In this document: positions 1 through 9,026 of the stretch, in pieces
Layout: each line of letters begins with the position of its first letter
Numbering within the stretch: the first letter of the stretch is position 1
Origin: Actinomycetes bacterium
Lineage (GTDB): Bacteria; Actinomycetota; Acidimicrobiia; Acidimicrobiales; Palsa-688
DNA: 39,932 nt
Direction of reading: 5' to 3'
Assembly (NCBI GenBank): GCA_021809105.1
Contig: JAKBAM010000006.1
Coordinates: forward strand, 1-39,932
Translations under genes and position numbers: made by a program
The notes under the pieces: generated by a model
Seen by the model: only the letters and a program-made list of their open reading frames with translations
What the model was told of the DNA's origin: nothing
Databases searched by the model: none

Positions 1-191
1 CTCCGAGAGCATCCGACAAAGGCTCCACTTTCATACATACTCCCCGAACTTCGACCCGGCGCTCTTGATGACTTTACTCGGGCTGGAGAGGGCGCGACCT
101 CGCTGGGCAAACTCAGAACCCGGGCATGTCGGGACGACAGGGGCCTACCGCCAAAGGGCTGGCTAGTCGAGGGCCTGCCCTGGTCAAGGTT

Positions 192-205
192 GTGCGAGTG
201 CGCAC
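192..205. repeat. Inverted repeat upstream of the SnoaL-like gene
   Basis: The arms GTGCG and CGCAC flank a 4-base spacer. A wider TGTGC...GCACA pair (191-195 and 213-217) surrounds the same site. It lies about 55 bases before the start at 261 and could be an operator for that gene. No cognate regulator is adjacent. The rest of bases 1-260 shows no convincing gene, only A+T-richer promoter-like patches. Confidence 0.3.
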
Positions 206-260
206 GCTATGAGCACAGCACTAACTTGATCGCAGCGTTAACGACTCAGGGGGTGGCCGC

Positions 261-764
261 ATGGACGGTTCGGTGCAGGACGATAAGGTCGCGGCATTGG
301 AGGAGCGCGTCCGGGCCTTGGAGGATCAGTTGGCGGTGTGCCGCCTGATCAGCATATGGGGACCGGCGGCCGACACTGGTAACGGGCAGGCTGCCTCGTC
401 GATCTGGACTGATGACGCAGTGCTCCAAACGGAGACGGGACAGCTCGAGGGCGCGCCGGCCATCGGAGCGATGATCGAAGGCGCCGGCCAGGCACAGCTG
501 GTCGAACGTGGATGTGCCCACGTCCACAGCTTTCCCTTGGTCCAGGTCGACGGTGATCGGGCCAGCGCGGTCAACTACGGGCGGGTGTACCTCCACGCCG
601 ACGACGGCTATGAGCTTTGGCGGGTATCGGTGAACAGCTGGGAGTTCCGCCGAACGGGAGAAAGATGGCGGGTGTCGCGCCGGCAGGTCCACGTCATCGA
701 CGGTGGTCCCGAGGCGCGTGAGCTGCTCGGCCGGGCTGTGGGCGCTGAAGGGCACGCCAGTTGA
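261..764 (+). CDS. SnoaL-like / NTF2-fold protein
   Basis: This 167-residue protein has the layout of the SnoaL-like branch of the NTF2 superfamily. A charged helical start (KVAALEERVRALEDQLAV, residues about 10-27) is followed by alternating strands and helices. These include IWTDDAVLQT near residue 47 and a final antiparallel sheet with SWEFRRTGERWRVSRRQV. Family members are small cone-shaped barrels that act as cyclases, isomerases, dehydratases or unexplained ligand binders. The substrate cannot be read from the sequence. The ATG at 261 follows a purine-rich CAGGGGGTGG. The gene stands alone and converges on the aldo/keto reductase, with a palindromic repeat between them. The fold assignment is fairly sure and the function is unknown. 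Confidence 0.75.
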   Translation: MDGSVQDDKVAALEERVRALEDQLAVCRLISIWGPAADTGNGQAASSIWTDDAVLQTETGQLEGAPAIGAMIEGAGQAQLVERGCAHVHSFPLVQVDGDRASAVNYGRVYLHADDGYELWRVSVNSWEFRRTGERWRVSRRQVHVIDGGPEARELLGRAVGAEGHAS

Positions 765-857
765 CAGTCCGTTCCAAGGGCCGGTGTGGGCCCGCCCGGT
801 TCCAGTAGTTGCCGTCCCTAGCGCTTCGGAGCGCTCGGAGCCTCTCCAACGGTCCAG

Positions 858-881
858 TTGGGTACCGCATAGGTCACCCAA
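858..881. repeat. 24-bp palindromic intergenic element, copy 1
   Basis: The outer arms are TTGGGT (858-863) and ACCCAA (876-881). Read on the minus strand, the element matches the copy at 10440-10463 at 21 of 24 positions, including a shared ATGCGGTACCCAA half and a following CTG. It lies 94 bases after the SnoaL-like stop, between convergent genes. It is a candidate 3'-end hairpin or REP-like repeat. Confidence 0.6.
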
Positions 882-912
882 TGGGTTGTTGCAGGGAACG
901 GGGTGGTTGGGG

Positions 913-1839
913 TCAGGGCTGGGGTGCCAGCGCGTCGACCTCGGCCACTTCCGCCGGGCTGAGCCTCCAGGCGCCGGCGGCCGCGTTGGCGGCGACCTGC
1001 TCCGGCTTGGTGGCGCCGGCAATGACCGACCCTACCCCGGGCTTGGCTATCAACCACGCAAACGCCAGCTCCAAAAGGCTGTGGCCCCTCTCAGCCGCCC
1101 AGCCGGCGAGGGCGTCGACGGCGTCGAAGTTATCGCTGCTCAGCATCCCGCCCATCCGATCACCCCACCGTTGCAGGCGAGTCCCCTCGGGGGGCGCGAC
1201 ATCGCGCTCGTACTTGCCCGTGAGGAGTCCGCTGGCCAGTGGGAAGTACGGCAGGTAGCTGATGCCGAGCCGCTCGCACTCCGGCAGCACATCTGTCTCG
1301 TCGCTTCGGCGGAGGAGGTTGTAGTGGTTCTGCACGCTGACAAAGCGTGCCGATTCCGGCGTTCCCGCGCCCTGCGCGTCGCGCAGTTGCTGGGCGGAGA
1401 AGTTCGAGCAGCCGATCTCCCGCACCTTGCCGGCCGCCACGAGATCGTGGAGTACGGCGAGAGTGTCACCGATTGGAGTGGAAGGATCCGGACGGTGCAG
1501 CTGGTACAGATCGATGCGGTCTGTCCCGAGCTTCTCGAGGCTCCTTTCCACTGCGGCCCGCACGTACTCCGGCCGCGCCCCCCCGGTGTTCTCCTGGCCG
1601 ATTAGCGGGCTGCCGAACTTGGTGGCGATGAGCACGTCGTCACGTCGGGTGCCGAGGGCGCGACCGAGCCGCTCCTCGCTGTCGCCGTACGAGTCTGCAG
1701 TATCGAAGAAGTTGACGCCCGATTCGATGGCGGCGTCCACGACGGGGCCGACCTCGTCCTCGCCCATCAGCAGCCCGAAGTTGTTGGTGCCCAACCCGAC
1801 GACGGTGACTTCGAGTGAACCGACGGTGCGCGTCTGCAT
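913..1839 (-). CDS. Aldo/keto reductase
   Basis: This is a 308-residue, full-length aldo/keto reductase with an (alpha/beta)8 barrel, which would reduce carbonyls with NADPH in the cytoplasm. The catalytic tetrad is visible: D46 and Y51 in FFDTADSYG, K74 in IATKFGSP and H115 in LYQLHRPDP. The C-terminal cofactor-binding segment reads PGVGSVIAGATKPEQVAANA. The overall pattern is that of the oxidoreductase branch related to YhdN and Tas-type proteins. The ATG at 1839 is divergent from mscR across 127 bp, so the two may share a control region. A role in detoxifying aldehydes beside mscR is plausible but inferred; the substrate is unknown. Confidence 0.93.
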   Translation of the reverse strand: MQTRTVGSLEVTVVGLGTNNFGLLMGEDEVGPVVDAAIESGVNFFDTADSYGDSEERLGRALGTRRDDVLIATKFGSPLIGQENTGGARPEYVRAAVERSLEKLGTDRIDLYQLHRPDPSTPIGDTLAVLHDLVAAGKVREIGCSNFSAQQLRDAQGAGTPESARFVSVQNHYNLLRRSDETDVLPECERLGISYLPYFPLASGLLTGKYERDVAPPEGTRLQRWGDRMGGMLSSDNFDAVDALAGWAAERGHSLLELAFAWLIAKPGVGSVIAGATKPEQVAANAAAGAWRLSPAEVAEVDALAPQP

Positions 1840-1966
1840 CTGACTTGCATAGCAATTCTAGGGCAATCCGTCCATCCCGGGGGCGTAGGCCGCCCGGCGG
1901 CCGGGGTAACTACGCCTCCCCACCGGCGCCGGCGAATCCCCGTTAGGTTGTCGATGGGAGGTCGGG

Positions 1967-3064
1967 ATGAGCCAGAAGGTACGTGGGGTTGTTGCCCGGG
2001 GGAGGGGGGAGCCGGTCGTCATCGAGACGGTCGTGGTGCCCGATCCCGGTCCGGGCGAGGCGGTGGTCATGGTCCAGGCGTGCGGGGTGTGCCACACCGA
2101 CCTGCACTACCGGGACGGCGCCATCAGCGACGATTTTCCGTTTTTGCTCGGCCATGAGGCGGCGGGTGTGGTGGAGTCGGTCGGTGACGGAGTGACCAAC
2201 GTCGTGCCGGGCGACTACGTGGTGCTGGCCTGGAGGGCGCCGTGCGGCATCTGCCGGTCCTGTCTTCGGGGTCGGCCTTGGTACTGCTTCGACAGCGCGA
2301 ATGCCGCACAACCGATGACTCTGGAGGACGGGACGGCCCTGTCGCCGGCGCTGGGCATCGGCGCCTTCGCGGAGAAGACTCTCGTAGCTGCCGGTCAGGC
2401 TGTCAGGATCGACCCGATGGCCAGGCCAGAGGCGGCCGGCCTGATTGGCTGCGGGGTGATGGCGGGATTCGGCTCGGCCGTGTACACCGGCGCGGTGCGC
2501 CTCGGCGACACCGTGGCGGTGTTCGGCTGCGGAGGGGTCGGTGATGCGGCGATCGCTGGCGCGGCTATCGCCGGCGCCCGGACGATCATCGCAGTGGATC
2601 TCGATGATCGTAAGCTGGAGTGGGCCCGACGGTTCGGCGCCACCGATGTGGTCAACGCCGGGAGGGTCGACCCGGTCGAGGCGGTCAGGGAGCTCACCGG
2701 CGGCTTCGGAGCGGATGTGGTCATCGAGGCGGTGGGGCGGCCCGAGACCTACCGTCAGGCGTTCTTCGCTCGGGATCTGGCGGGCACCCTCGTCCAGGTC
2801 GGGGTGCCTGACCCGTCGATGCGGATCGAGCTGGCGATGATCGATTTGTTCGGACGAGGCGGAGCCCTCAAGTCCTCCTGGTACGGCGACTGCCTGCCCA
2901 GCCGGGACTTCCCGATCCTGATCAATCTTTACCTATCCGGTCGACTCGACCTCGACGGCTTCGTGACCGAGACCATCGGCATGGGAGAGGTGGAAGGGGC
3001 GTTTGCCAGGATGCAGAAAGGCGAGGTCCTGCGCTCGGTCGTCACCCTTGAGGACCAGGCCTGA
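1967..3064 (+). CDS. mscR: S-(hydroxymethyl)mycothiol dehydrogenase
   Basis: This 365-residue zinc-dependent medium-chain alcohol dehydrogenase has the features of the mycothiol-dependent formaldehyde dehydrogenase (MscR/AdhE2). That enzyme oxidises S-hydroxymethyl-mycothiol to S-formyl-mycothiol. Catalytic zinc ligands are C42 (ACGVCHTDL) and H63 (GHEAAG). The structural zinc site is C93, C96, C99 and C107. The Rossmann motif is GCGGVG, and the [14 protein letters not shown] segment near residue 300 is characteristic of the MscR group. A GGGAGG Shine-Dalgarno precedes the ATG at 1967. The gene converges on the TetR gene 47 bp downstream. It implies that the cell makes mycothiol, the actinobacterial thiol. 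A less specific NDMA-type alcohol dehydrogenase is the main alternative. Confidence 0.9.
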   Translation: MSQKVRGVVARGRGEPVVIETVVVPDPGPGEAVVMVQACGVCHTDLHYRDGAISDDFPFLLGHEAAGVVESVGDGVTNVVPGDYVVLAWRAPCGICRSCLRGRPWYCFDSANAAQPMTLEDGTALSPALGIGAFAEKTLVAAGQAVRIDPMARPEAAGLIGCGVMAGFGSAVYTGAVRLGDTVAVFGCGGVGDAAIAGAAIAGARTIIAVDLDDRKLEWARRFGATDVVNAGRVDPVEAVRELTGGFGADVVIEAVGRPETYRQAFFARDLAGTLVQVGVPDPSMRIELAMIDLFGRGGALKSSWYGDCLPSRDFPILINLYLSGRLDLDGFVTETIGMGEVEGAFARMQKGEVLRSVVTLEDQA

Positions 3065-3111
3065 CGCTGCGCGGGGACCAACGGGAACTGCGGTTCACGG
3101 CTCTGCTGCGG

Positions 3112-3783
3112 TCAGGGTTGTAGAGCGCTGAGGGTGAGGGCCCAAAATCTGTCGAGTCGCCGCTTCAAGCCTTGCCGTTCGGAGCGTCGCCGGTCCATCT
3201 CCTGCGCGCCGAGAAAGAAAGAGATGATGACGTCGGCCGTGGTGGGTGCGGATATATTCCGACTGATCTCGCCGTTGCGCTGACCGGCTTTGATCAGCTT
3301 GGTGATCCGGTCCCGCCATTCTACGAGAGGGGGGTGCAGCTCGGCTTTGATCAGGTTGCGTTCAGCTGACAGGCGCTCGCCGGCGCGTACGATGATGTTG
3401 TCCTCGAATGCTTCGCCGACGCGGTAGGTGAGGGCTACCAATGAGTCGAGGCGGTTGGCGTGGGTGGCCAGTACCTCGTCGGTCAGCGAGAGACAGGTGG
3501 CGTAATGCCGTTCGATGATCTCCGCCGCCAGGACTTCCTTGGATTTGAAGAAATAGTAGAGGGCGCCGCTGGTGAGTCCCAGCTCCTCGACCACGTCTTT
3601 CAAGTTGACACCCATGTAGCCGCGGACGTCGAACGCTGCCGCCGCGGCCACCAGGATACGTTCCCTGGTCTCGGCCGCTTTCAGGTTGCGAGGCGTGAGG
3701 CGGCGGTGCCCGGGACCGCCGGTTACGGGGAAGGCGGCGGGTGCCCTAGTGGCTTGCTCCGCGTCGGACCTGGTCATCGGCAT
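3112..3783 (-). CDS. TetR-family regulator, gamma-butyrolactone-receptor-like
   Basis: This 223-residue one-component repressor has an N-terminal helix-turn-helix that reads RERILVAAAAAFDVRGY, DVVEELGLTSGALYYFFKSK. The ligand domain ends in FFLGAQEMDRRRSERQGLK and RFWALTLSAL. The arrangement of both ends resembles the ScbR/ArpA butyrolactone-receptor group, but no key ligand residue can be confirmed by eye. The open frame extends to 3930; I chose the ATG at 3783 because the added residues are not conserved-looking. Two inverted repeats lie at or just upstream of this start and could be autoregulatory. It is downstream of murD2 on the same strand and convergent with mscR. Its target is unknown. 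Confidence 0.85.
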   Translation of the reverse strand: MPMTRSDAEQATRAPAAFPVTGGPGHRRLTPRNLKAAETRERILVAAAAAFDVRGYMGVNLKDVVEELGLTSGALYYFFKSKEVLAAEIIERHYATCLSLTDEVLATHANRLDSLVALTYRVGEAFEDNIIVRAGERLSAERNLIKAELHPPLVEWRDRITKLIKAGQRNGEISRNISAPTTADVIISFFLGAQEMDRRRSERQGLKRRLDRFWALTLSALQP

Positions 3784-3837
3784 ACCAAATGGTACCCGCA
3801 CGTAGTTGTGTATGGGCTTGCGTAGCCCAAGCGCTTG
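3783..3837. promoter_or_regulatory. Candidate operators of the TetR gene
   Basis: Three symmetric sites are crowded upstream of the TetR gene. TACCA-AA-TGGTA (3783-3794) touches the first base of the ATG. GGGCT-N5-AGCCC is at 3814-3828. A perfect palindrome CAAGCGCTTG is at 3828-3837. TetR regulators often bind such sites in their own promoter. Assignment to this regulator is inference. Confidence 0.4.
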
Positions 3838-3970
3838 TGGCGGCGCTGCCTGGGTGACCGAGTTGGTCCCCCTGCACCGGCTCGCCGTCTCGGAGCTGTG
3901 CGCGCGCCCGGGCGATGGCCGGTACGGCAAGGGCGTGCGATCGGAGCAGGAGCGGGTGCGCTGCCTCCAC

Positions 3971-5302
3971 CTATCCGAGCGATCTCGGCGGGTGGATCAC
4001 CCGGCGTACTTCGATAGCGTTAACGGCAGATCGGAACGCATCACCTCTGGCTGCGTAGTTGCGAAATTTGCCGTAGCTGGCGGCTGCCGGCGATAGCAGC
4101 ACCACCCCCCCGGGCCGTGCCCAGACGGCAGCTTGTTGCACGGCGTCGGCGATGTCCGAGCAGTGCACGGCGCTGCCGCCCGCCTCTATGACCGACCGGC
4201 CGATATGACCGCCATTGTCCGGCAGGGTGAAGGCGAGGGTCGGAGCTTTCCGCGCGGCCACGACAGCAGCTAGGGGACTGTAGTCGATGTTTCGCTCGAA
4301 GCCGCCGACCAGCAGAGCGAGCTGCCGATCCTCGAAAACGTCGACCGCCGTGATGGTGGTCAGGACGTTCGTGGAGAGCGAGTCGTCGACGTACTCGACC
4401 CCGGCGATGGTGGCAATCGTCTCGAGCCGGTGAGCGAGGGGCTGGTAGCCCTCGGCGGCTTCAGCCAGGAGGACGGGGTCGGCGGCCGCATCGACGCCGA
4501 ACTGTTCGAGGGAAGCGGCAGCGATGAGGGCGTTCGTCAGGTTGTGACGGCCCCGGAGCTTCAGGGCCTTAGTCCAGGACGAATCGGCAGCCGAGGGATC
4601 GACCCAGAACGGTCCGGGCTTCAGCAGCTCGGCTCTTGCCCGTAGGCGATGATCGGCCCCGTTGGCCACGGTCATGACTGCGCCTGTACGGCCGCATGCG
4701 CCCAGCTTGTCCGTGTAGTAGCGCTCCGCGTCGCCATGCCAGTTGAGATGGTCCTCATGCAGGGAGGTCACGGCCATCACTTTGGGGGAGGACCACAGAT
4801 CGGTGGCCTGATAGCTAGAGATCTCGATGGCCCACAGGTCGACACGTGACGGGGCGCCGGGCGACCAAGGCACCGCTCCGAGGTTGCCGCCCGTGAAGCA
4901 GCGCAATCCCAGACGCGTAGCAAGATGGCCGACCAGGGAGGTGGTGGTGCTCTTGCCCTTCGTACCGGTAACGCCGATCACCCGGTCGGGGCCTACCTCC
5001 TCCAGCCAGAGGCCGAGGCCGCCGGCGACGACCGCACCTGCATCCTCCACCATTCGAACCTCAGGCGAGTAGCGCGAGATCCCCGGCGATTTCACGACTA
5101 CCTCGCAGCGAGCCAGGGCCTCGAGGCCGCCTTGCTCGGTCTGCAGGACGTCTGGGCTGCAAGGCGAATCATCGACTACGGCTGCAGGTGTGATCCCGAG
5201 CGCCGCCAGCTTGGCCAGGGTGGCACGGCCTTCCACTCCGACACCCCAAACGCCTACGGCGCATGAGGCCAGATCAGACCAGCGCAGCGCCGGCGATTGC
5301 AT
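3971..5302 (-). CDS. murD2: UDP-MurNAc-L-alanine--L-glutamate ligase (MurD2-type)
   Basis: This Mur ligase has the three expected domains. They are an N-terminal nucleotide-sugar domain (GVWGVGVEGRATL), an ATP-binding domain with VIGVTGTKGKSTTTSLVG, and a C-terminal domain with DDSLSTNVLTT and LLVGGFERNIDYSPL. The family adds glutamate to UDP-MurNAc-L-Ala in the cytoplasm. Direct overlap with murL makes the MurD2 variant, which uses L-Glu, much more likely than ordinary MurD. The open frame reaches an upstream ATG at 5362; I prefer the ATG at 5302 (443 residues), which places the glycine-rich motif at about residue 19 as in relatives. The start then lies 29 bases inside murL, which suggests translational coupling. 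No clear Shine-Dalgarno is seen. Confidence 0.88.
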   Translation of the reverse strand: MQSPALRWSDLASCAVGVWGVGVEGRATLAKLAALGITPAAVVDDSPCSPDVLQTEQGGLEALARCEVVVKSPGISRYSPEVRMVEDAGAVVAGGLGLWLEEVGPDRVIGVTGTKGKSTTTSLVGHLATRLGLRCFTGGNLGAVPWSPGAPSRVDLWAIEISSYQATDLWSSPKVMAVTSLHEDHLNWHGDAERYYTDKLGACGRTGAVMTVANGADHRLRARAELLKPGPFWVDPSAADSSWTKALKLRGRHNLTNALIAAASLEQFGVDAAADPVLLAEAAEGYQPLAHRLETIATIAGVEYVDDSLSTNVLTTITAVDVFEDRQLALLVGGFERNIDYSPLAAVVAARKAPTLAFTLPDNGGHIGRSVIEAGGSAVHCSDIADAVQQAAVWARPGGVVLLSPAAASYGKFRNYAARGDAFRSAVNAIEVRRVIHPPRSLG

Positions 5303-6737
5303 CAGGTATGTGATGGGGCCCGAGGACGGATAGGAGGCGGCCTGCATCTTCGCGGGCGGCAAGCGAACTGTCTCCCAGGTCGGCCAAGAGCCTCTGGATC
5401 AGCAAGTTGCCGGATCGATCTTCACGCTCGCTTGCCAGCGTCAGCGCGGTCCGGCATTCGTCGACGTCACCAACGCACTCGAAGGGCTTGGTGCCTTCCC
5501 CGATGCCAAGGAGGTCGCGGAACGACGGGAGGAGCGACGGGTCCGACAGCGGCTCGTTGCCGTGGAAGAGCGTGTCCAACTGGACACGCTCCATGAAGGG
5601 GGCGAGGATCAGGTCGATGAAGCAGCACTTGTCGCAGCGACCACACCAAGTCTCGAGGCGCTTTTCGGCATCAAGGCTGAAGGCTCGGTTGCAGCTGTGG
5701 ACGACCGCATGGAACTGCGGTAGGCGTGAGAACCGCTCGGCGACCCATAACTCGCTGAACGGACGAAGAAAAGAGAAGTACTCCAACTCGGGCCCAAAAG
5801 CCGCCGCCAGCACCGAGCGAAAAGAGGTCTCGAAAGCCTCGCTTTTCGAAAACTGGTGGTTTATCGGGCGGCCATCGAAGATAATGTTTCCCCGTGATGC
5901 CGACCACTCGTTCGACATTACAACCATCCCGCGACCATCGAGAATCGCGACTAGCACTGCGATTGCGGAAAGGATGCCGGTGATCGGTACGTGGCCGTTG
6001 AAGTAGGAGTCGGGGCTGCCTGGATTGAGGATCCGCTTGTCGATCTCCCGCTCGGCACGGAGCACCGGGAGACTGGTTGCTGCCGCCGATCGTTCGATGG
6101 CTTGAAAACGGTCGTTGGCTCGGTTGGCAATGAAGAGGGAGATGTCGTCGAACTGTCGCGCGAGGGAGTCGACGGTCACGAGGGAGTCGATGCCACCACC
6201 AAACGGGATCAGCACGCGGCTCGTGTCGAGCGAGGCGCCGCCACGAGCGCCAGGTTCGCGCGCGTCGGGCTCATGGCCCCCTGTGAACTCCAGGGCATCG
6301 AGCGAAATGCCGTTCGTGTAGGAGAACTCGCCGAGGCCGTGGATGTAGAAGGCCCGGAGGAACTGCTCCTCTCCGGGACGAAGGACGTTGTTGCCGAGAT
6401 CGATCACGCGGGGGGCGCCGGCCTTGAAGTACGAGACACCGGCCAGGAGGTGTACCAAGCGGGCGGCTTCGTGGGCTGCAGCTGTCCAGGTGCGACCCGG
6501 GCCCAGCAGCACCGTCTCCACGAAAGCCTGGTCATCGAGGAGGTAGTGGCACTGGACGACGCCGGCCGCCTCGTCGACTGCGACGTCTCCGTAGCGGAAG
6601 CGGGCGGATCGCTCCGGTCGGGCAGCCACGCCAAGCGAGGAGGACCTGGACAAGGAGATCAGGTTAGCACCGCCCTTGGGGGATCCCGCCCTGGGTGCCA
6701 GGGGTTCGGTCCATGACGATGGGGACTGAGGGATCAC
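5274..6737 (-). CDS. murL: UDP-MurNAc-L-Ala-L-Glu epimerase MurL
   Basis: The 487-residue protein matches the layout of MurL, which inverts the terminal L-glutamate of UDP-MurNAc-L-Ala-L-Glu to D-Glu and so replaces glutamate racemase. An N-terminal region (FRYGDVAVDEAAG...) precedes a PP-loop-like ATP-pyrophosphatase motif, FGGGIDS, at residues 179-185. Next come SNEWSASRGN near 275-284 and a cysteine cluster CGRCDKCC at 365-372. Coupling to a MurD-family gene is the genomic signature of the pathway first worked out in Xanthomonas. The start at 6737 is a GTG without a strong ribosome site; internal TTG (6653) or GTG (6629) starts are possible. The family call is strong; activity is inferred. 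Confidence 0.88.
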   Translation of the reverse strand: MIPQSPSSWTEPLAPRAGSPKGGANLISLSRSSSLGVAARPERSARFRYGDVAVDEAAGVVQCHYLLDDQAFVETVLLGPGRTWTAAAHEAARLVHLLAGVSYFKAGAPRVIDLGNNVLRPGEEQFLRAFYIHGLGEFSYTNGISLDALEFTGGHEPDAREPGARGGASLDTSRVLIPFGGGIDSLVTVDSLARQFDDISLFIANRANDRFQAIERSAAATSLPVLRAEREIDKRILNPGSPDSYFNGHVPITGILSAIAVLVAILDGRGMVVMSNEWSASRGNIIFDGRPINHQFSKSEAFETSFRSVLAAAFGPELEYFSFLRPFSELWVAERFSRLPQFHAVVHSCNRAFSLDAEKRLETWCGRCDKCCFIDLILAPFMERVQLDTLFHGNEPLSDPSLLPSFRDLLGIGEGTKPFECVGDVDECRTALTLASEREDRSGNLLIQRLLADLGDSSLAAREDAGRLLSVLGPHHIPDAIAGAALV

Positions 6738-6761
6738 CCGGAACAGCCCCAGCTGTCGAGG

Positions 6762-7049
6762 TCAGACGCCGCGGTCGTCCTCCGGAGCCTCCTCGTCGGA
6801 GTAGGTGACGGGGTGGTTGCGGCCGAGCTCGGAGAGGCGCTCGTTGAGGGCTTGGGCGATCACGTCGTGGTCATGGGCGGAGGGTCGGAGGGCGCCGCCG
6901 GCGAACGCCTCGAGTTGCAGGCCGGTACTCATCCAGCCGAGCTCGAAGTATCGCATCCACAGCTCGCCGTGGCTGAGCCCTGCATCCTGGCGGCCCCGGT
7001 CTACGTAGCCGTGGCAGCCGGTATGGGGTTGATCATCCAGGCGCCGCAC
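6762..7049 (-). CDS. Small protein of unknown function upstream of murL
   Basis: The conserved-looking core is LSHGELWMRYFELGWMST, then LEAFAGGALRPSAHDHDVIA and LNERLSELGRNHPVTY. It is helical with an acidic tail. I do not recognise a characterised family. The frame is open to 7181, but the N-terminal part is Arg/Pro-rich and looks like antisense noise; a GTG at 7049 (95 residues) or the ATG of WMRYF are more likely starts. It ends 24 bases before the murL start on the same strand, so co-transcription with murL-murD2 is likely. It is cytoplasmic with no membrane segment. The gene is likely real, but its start is uncertain. Confidence 0.55.
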   Translation of the reverse strand: MRRLDDQPHTGCHGYVDRGRQDAGLSHGELWMRYFELGWMSTGLQLEAFAGGALRPSAHDHDVIAQALNERLSELGRNHPVTYSDEEAPEDDRGV

Positions 7050-7126
7050 GACCCACCGCCCGGTCGTGACGGGCCAGCTTGCGCGCGATCGGCTAGCGCG
7101 TACCCAGGGGGGTAGAGTTCGGGTAA

Positions 7127-7453
<327 letters not shown>

Positions 7454-7478
7454 TGCCCGCTTCGCCCGCCTCAGGGAA

Positions 7479-8459
7479 GTGAACCCTATCGAGACGGCTG
7501 TCCGTCGCATCGATAGGTTCCAGCAGCGACACGCTCTTGTCGCCTTTCCGTTCGCGGTGATGCAGAAATACGGCAACGACCAAGCCGGTGGCAAGGCGGT
7601 CGTGGTCGCCTACTACGCGCTGTTCTCGCTCTTTCCCCTGCTGTTGCTGTCGACCACCATCTTGGGGTTCCTGCTGTCGGGCGACCCGAGCTTGCAGCAT
7701 CAAATCCTCAACTCCGCGCTGGCCAATTTCCCTGTCATCGGAACCCAGTTGCGCAGCGCAACCCATCCCCTGACCGGCAACGCCCTGGCGCTGGTGGTAG
7801 GCGTGACCGGCACGCTCTACGGGGTGCAAGGAGTGGGCCAAGCGGCCTTGAACGCCATGCACACGGTGTGGAACGTGCCCTACCGGAGATGGCCCAACTT
7901 CTGGCTACGCCGGCTTCGCGGCTTCTTGGTCCTCGGCGCGCTGGGCTTCGGCACCGTCGTGGCCACCGCGTTGACGAGCGTGATGCCCGTCGTCCTCCAC
8001 GGGCCGCTGGCGGCAGCGGGGGCCGTGGCGGCGGCCGTGGCGGTGAACTTCGGGGTCTTCACCGCGGCCTTCATCGTCCTCACTTCCGAGCGGCTCGGGT
8101 GGCGCGACGTGGCCGTCGGAGCCGGATTGGCGACGGTGTTCTGGGAGGCGCTGCAGGCGCTCGGCGGATGGTACGTCCGCCGCGAAGTCGCCCATTCCAC
8201 CCCCGTGTACGGCACCTTCGCCCTGGTAATTGCCCTGATGTCCTTCCTCTTCCTCGCTGCTCAGCTCACGCTCCTCGCCGCCGAGATCAATGTCGTGCGG
8301 CGATACCGGCTATGGCCGCGGACCATCACCCAGCCTCCACTCAGCGAGGGGGACCGGCGGACCTTCCTCCGCCTGGCAAGCATGGAGGAGCGCCGCCCGG
8401 AGGTGCATGTGGATGCCGGCTTCACCGCAGAGGCCGATCGCGACCCTCTCGACGACTGA
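7479..8459 (+). CDS. YihY/BrkB-family membrane protein
   Basis: The protein is about 326 residues from a GTG at 7479, with about six membrane segments. Family hallmarks are [40 protein letters not shown], the [18 protein letters not shown] loop, and [20 protein letters not shown]. The YihY/BrkB (once called RNase BN) family sits in the inner membrane and has no settled function. The open frame begins at 7386 inside the csoR-like gene; ATGs at 7386 and 7419 are alternatives, but residue 32 onward ([17 protein letters not shown]) is where family similarity seems to start. The soluble tail after residue about 285 is acidic. Its 3' end is overlapped by the open frame of the phosphoesterase remnant. 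Confidence 0.88.
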   Translation: MNPIETAVRRIDRFQQRHALVAFPFAVMQKYGNDQAGGKAVVVAYYALFSLFPLLLLSTTILGFLLSGDPSLQHQILNSALANFPVIGTQLRSATHPLTGNALALVVGVTGTLYGVQGVGQAALNAMHTVWNVPYRRWPNFWLRRLRGFLVLGALGFGTVVATALTSVMPVVLHGPLAAAGAVAAAVAVNFGVFTAAFIVLTSERLGWRDVAVGAGLATVFWEALQALGGWYVRREVAHSTPVYGTFALVIALMSFLFLAAQLTLLAAEINVVRRYRLWPRTITQPPLSEGDRRTFLRLASMEERRPEVHVDAGFTAEADRDPLDD

Positions 8460-9026
8460 GACCGTTCGCCGAGGGTGCGGGCGCGGAGCCTGCGAGAGGT
8501 CGAAGTCGTTGACCAGGTTGCCGAGGATCGGCGAGCTTTCCCTAACCGTGGGTCGGGAGTCGGGTCGGCCGTCGGTCTTCGAATCGAGGCGGGCGTCCCC
8601 GAGGAAGTCGTCTTCGATGAACTTCAGGTAGGCGTCGAAGCTGAGGGTCGGGTGGTCGACGTAGCCGAACCTGGCGTAAGGGCTGATCACGAGGCCCGGG
8701 ACCCGGATTCCGTAGCCGAGGTTGTCGGCGTGGGGGGGCACCACCTGGTCGTAGAAGCCACCCCAGTCATCCCAGGTGAGGAAGATCGCCGTTGAGCTCC
8801 ACTCGGTGCTTTTCATGACCGAGTTGTCGATTTTGGTGACATAGGACTGGCCCACCGACACCGGGGCGGGCAGGTGCTCGCTGTCGTAGGGGTTGGGCAG
8901 GAGCCAAGACGCCGACGGTAGCTTGCCGGCTGCGGTCCGGGCGAAGCCATCGTTCGGCTTGCCTTTGGCGCGGAGGAGAGCGTGATGGAGCGGCGAAGCG
9001 GCCATGAGCGTCGGCGTCCCCGCCAT
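8310..9026 (-). pseudogene. 3' remnant of a phosphoesterase (phospholipase C/acid phosphatase family)
   Basis: Only the last third or so of a phosphoesterase-family (PF04185-type) protein remains. The recognisable part runs from about 8954 to 8478 and contains [55 protein letters not shown] and [13 protein letters not shown]. Family members are usually over 400 residues and begin with a catalytic metal-binding domain that is absent here. After [11 protein letters not shown] the normal stop is lost and the frame runs on antisense into the YihY gene until 8310. Upstream of residue about 22 the sequence is unrelated. A deletion ending near 8960 best explains this. The fragment cannot be a working phosphatase. 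Confidence 0.75.

Noticed and set aside
1..260. Gene at the left edge
   Set aside because: No frame with coding character is open through these bases on either strand; treated as intergenic.
3112..3783. Butyrolactone signalling cluster
   Set aside because: Only a ScbR-like TetR is seen; there is no AfsA-type synthase or biosynthetic cluster in the window.
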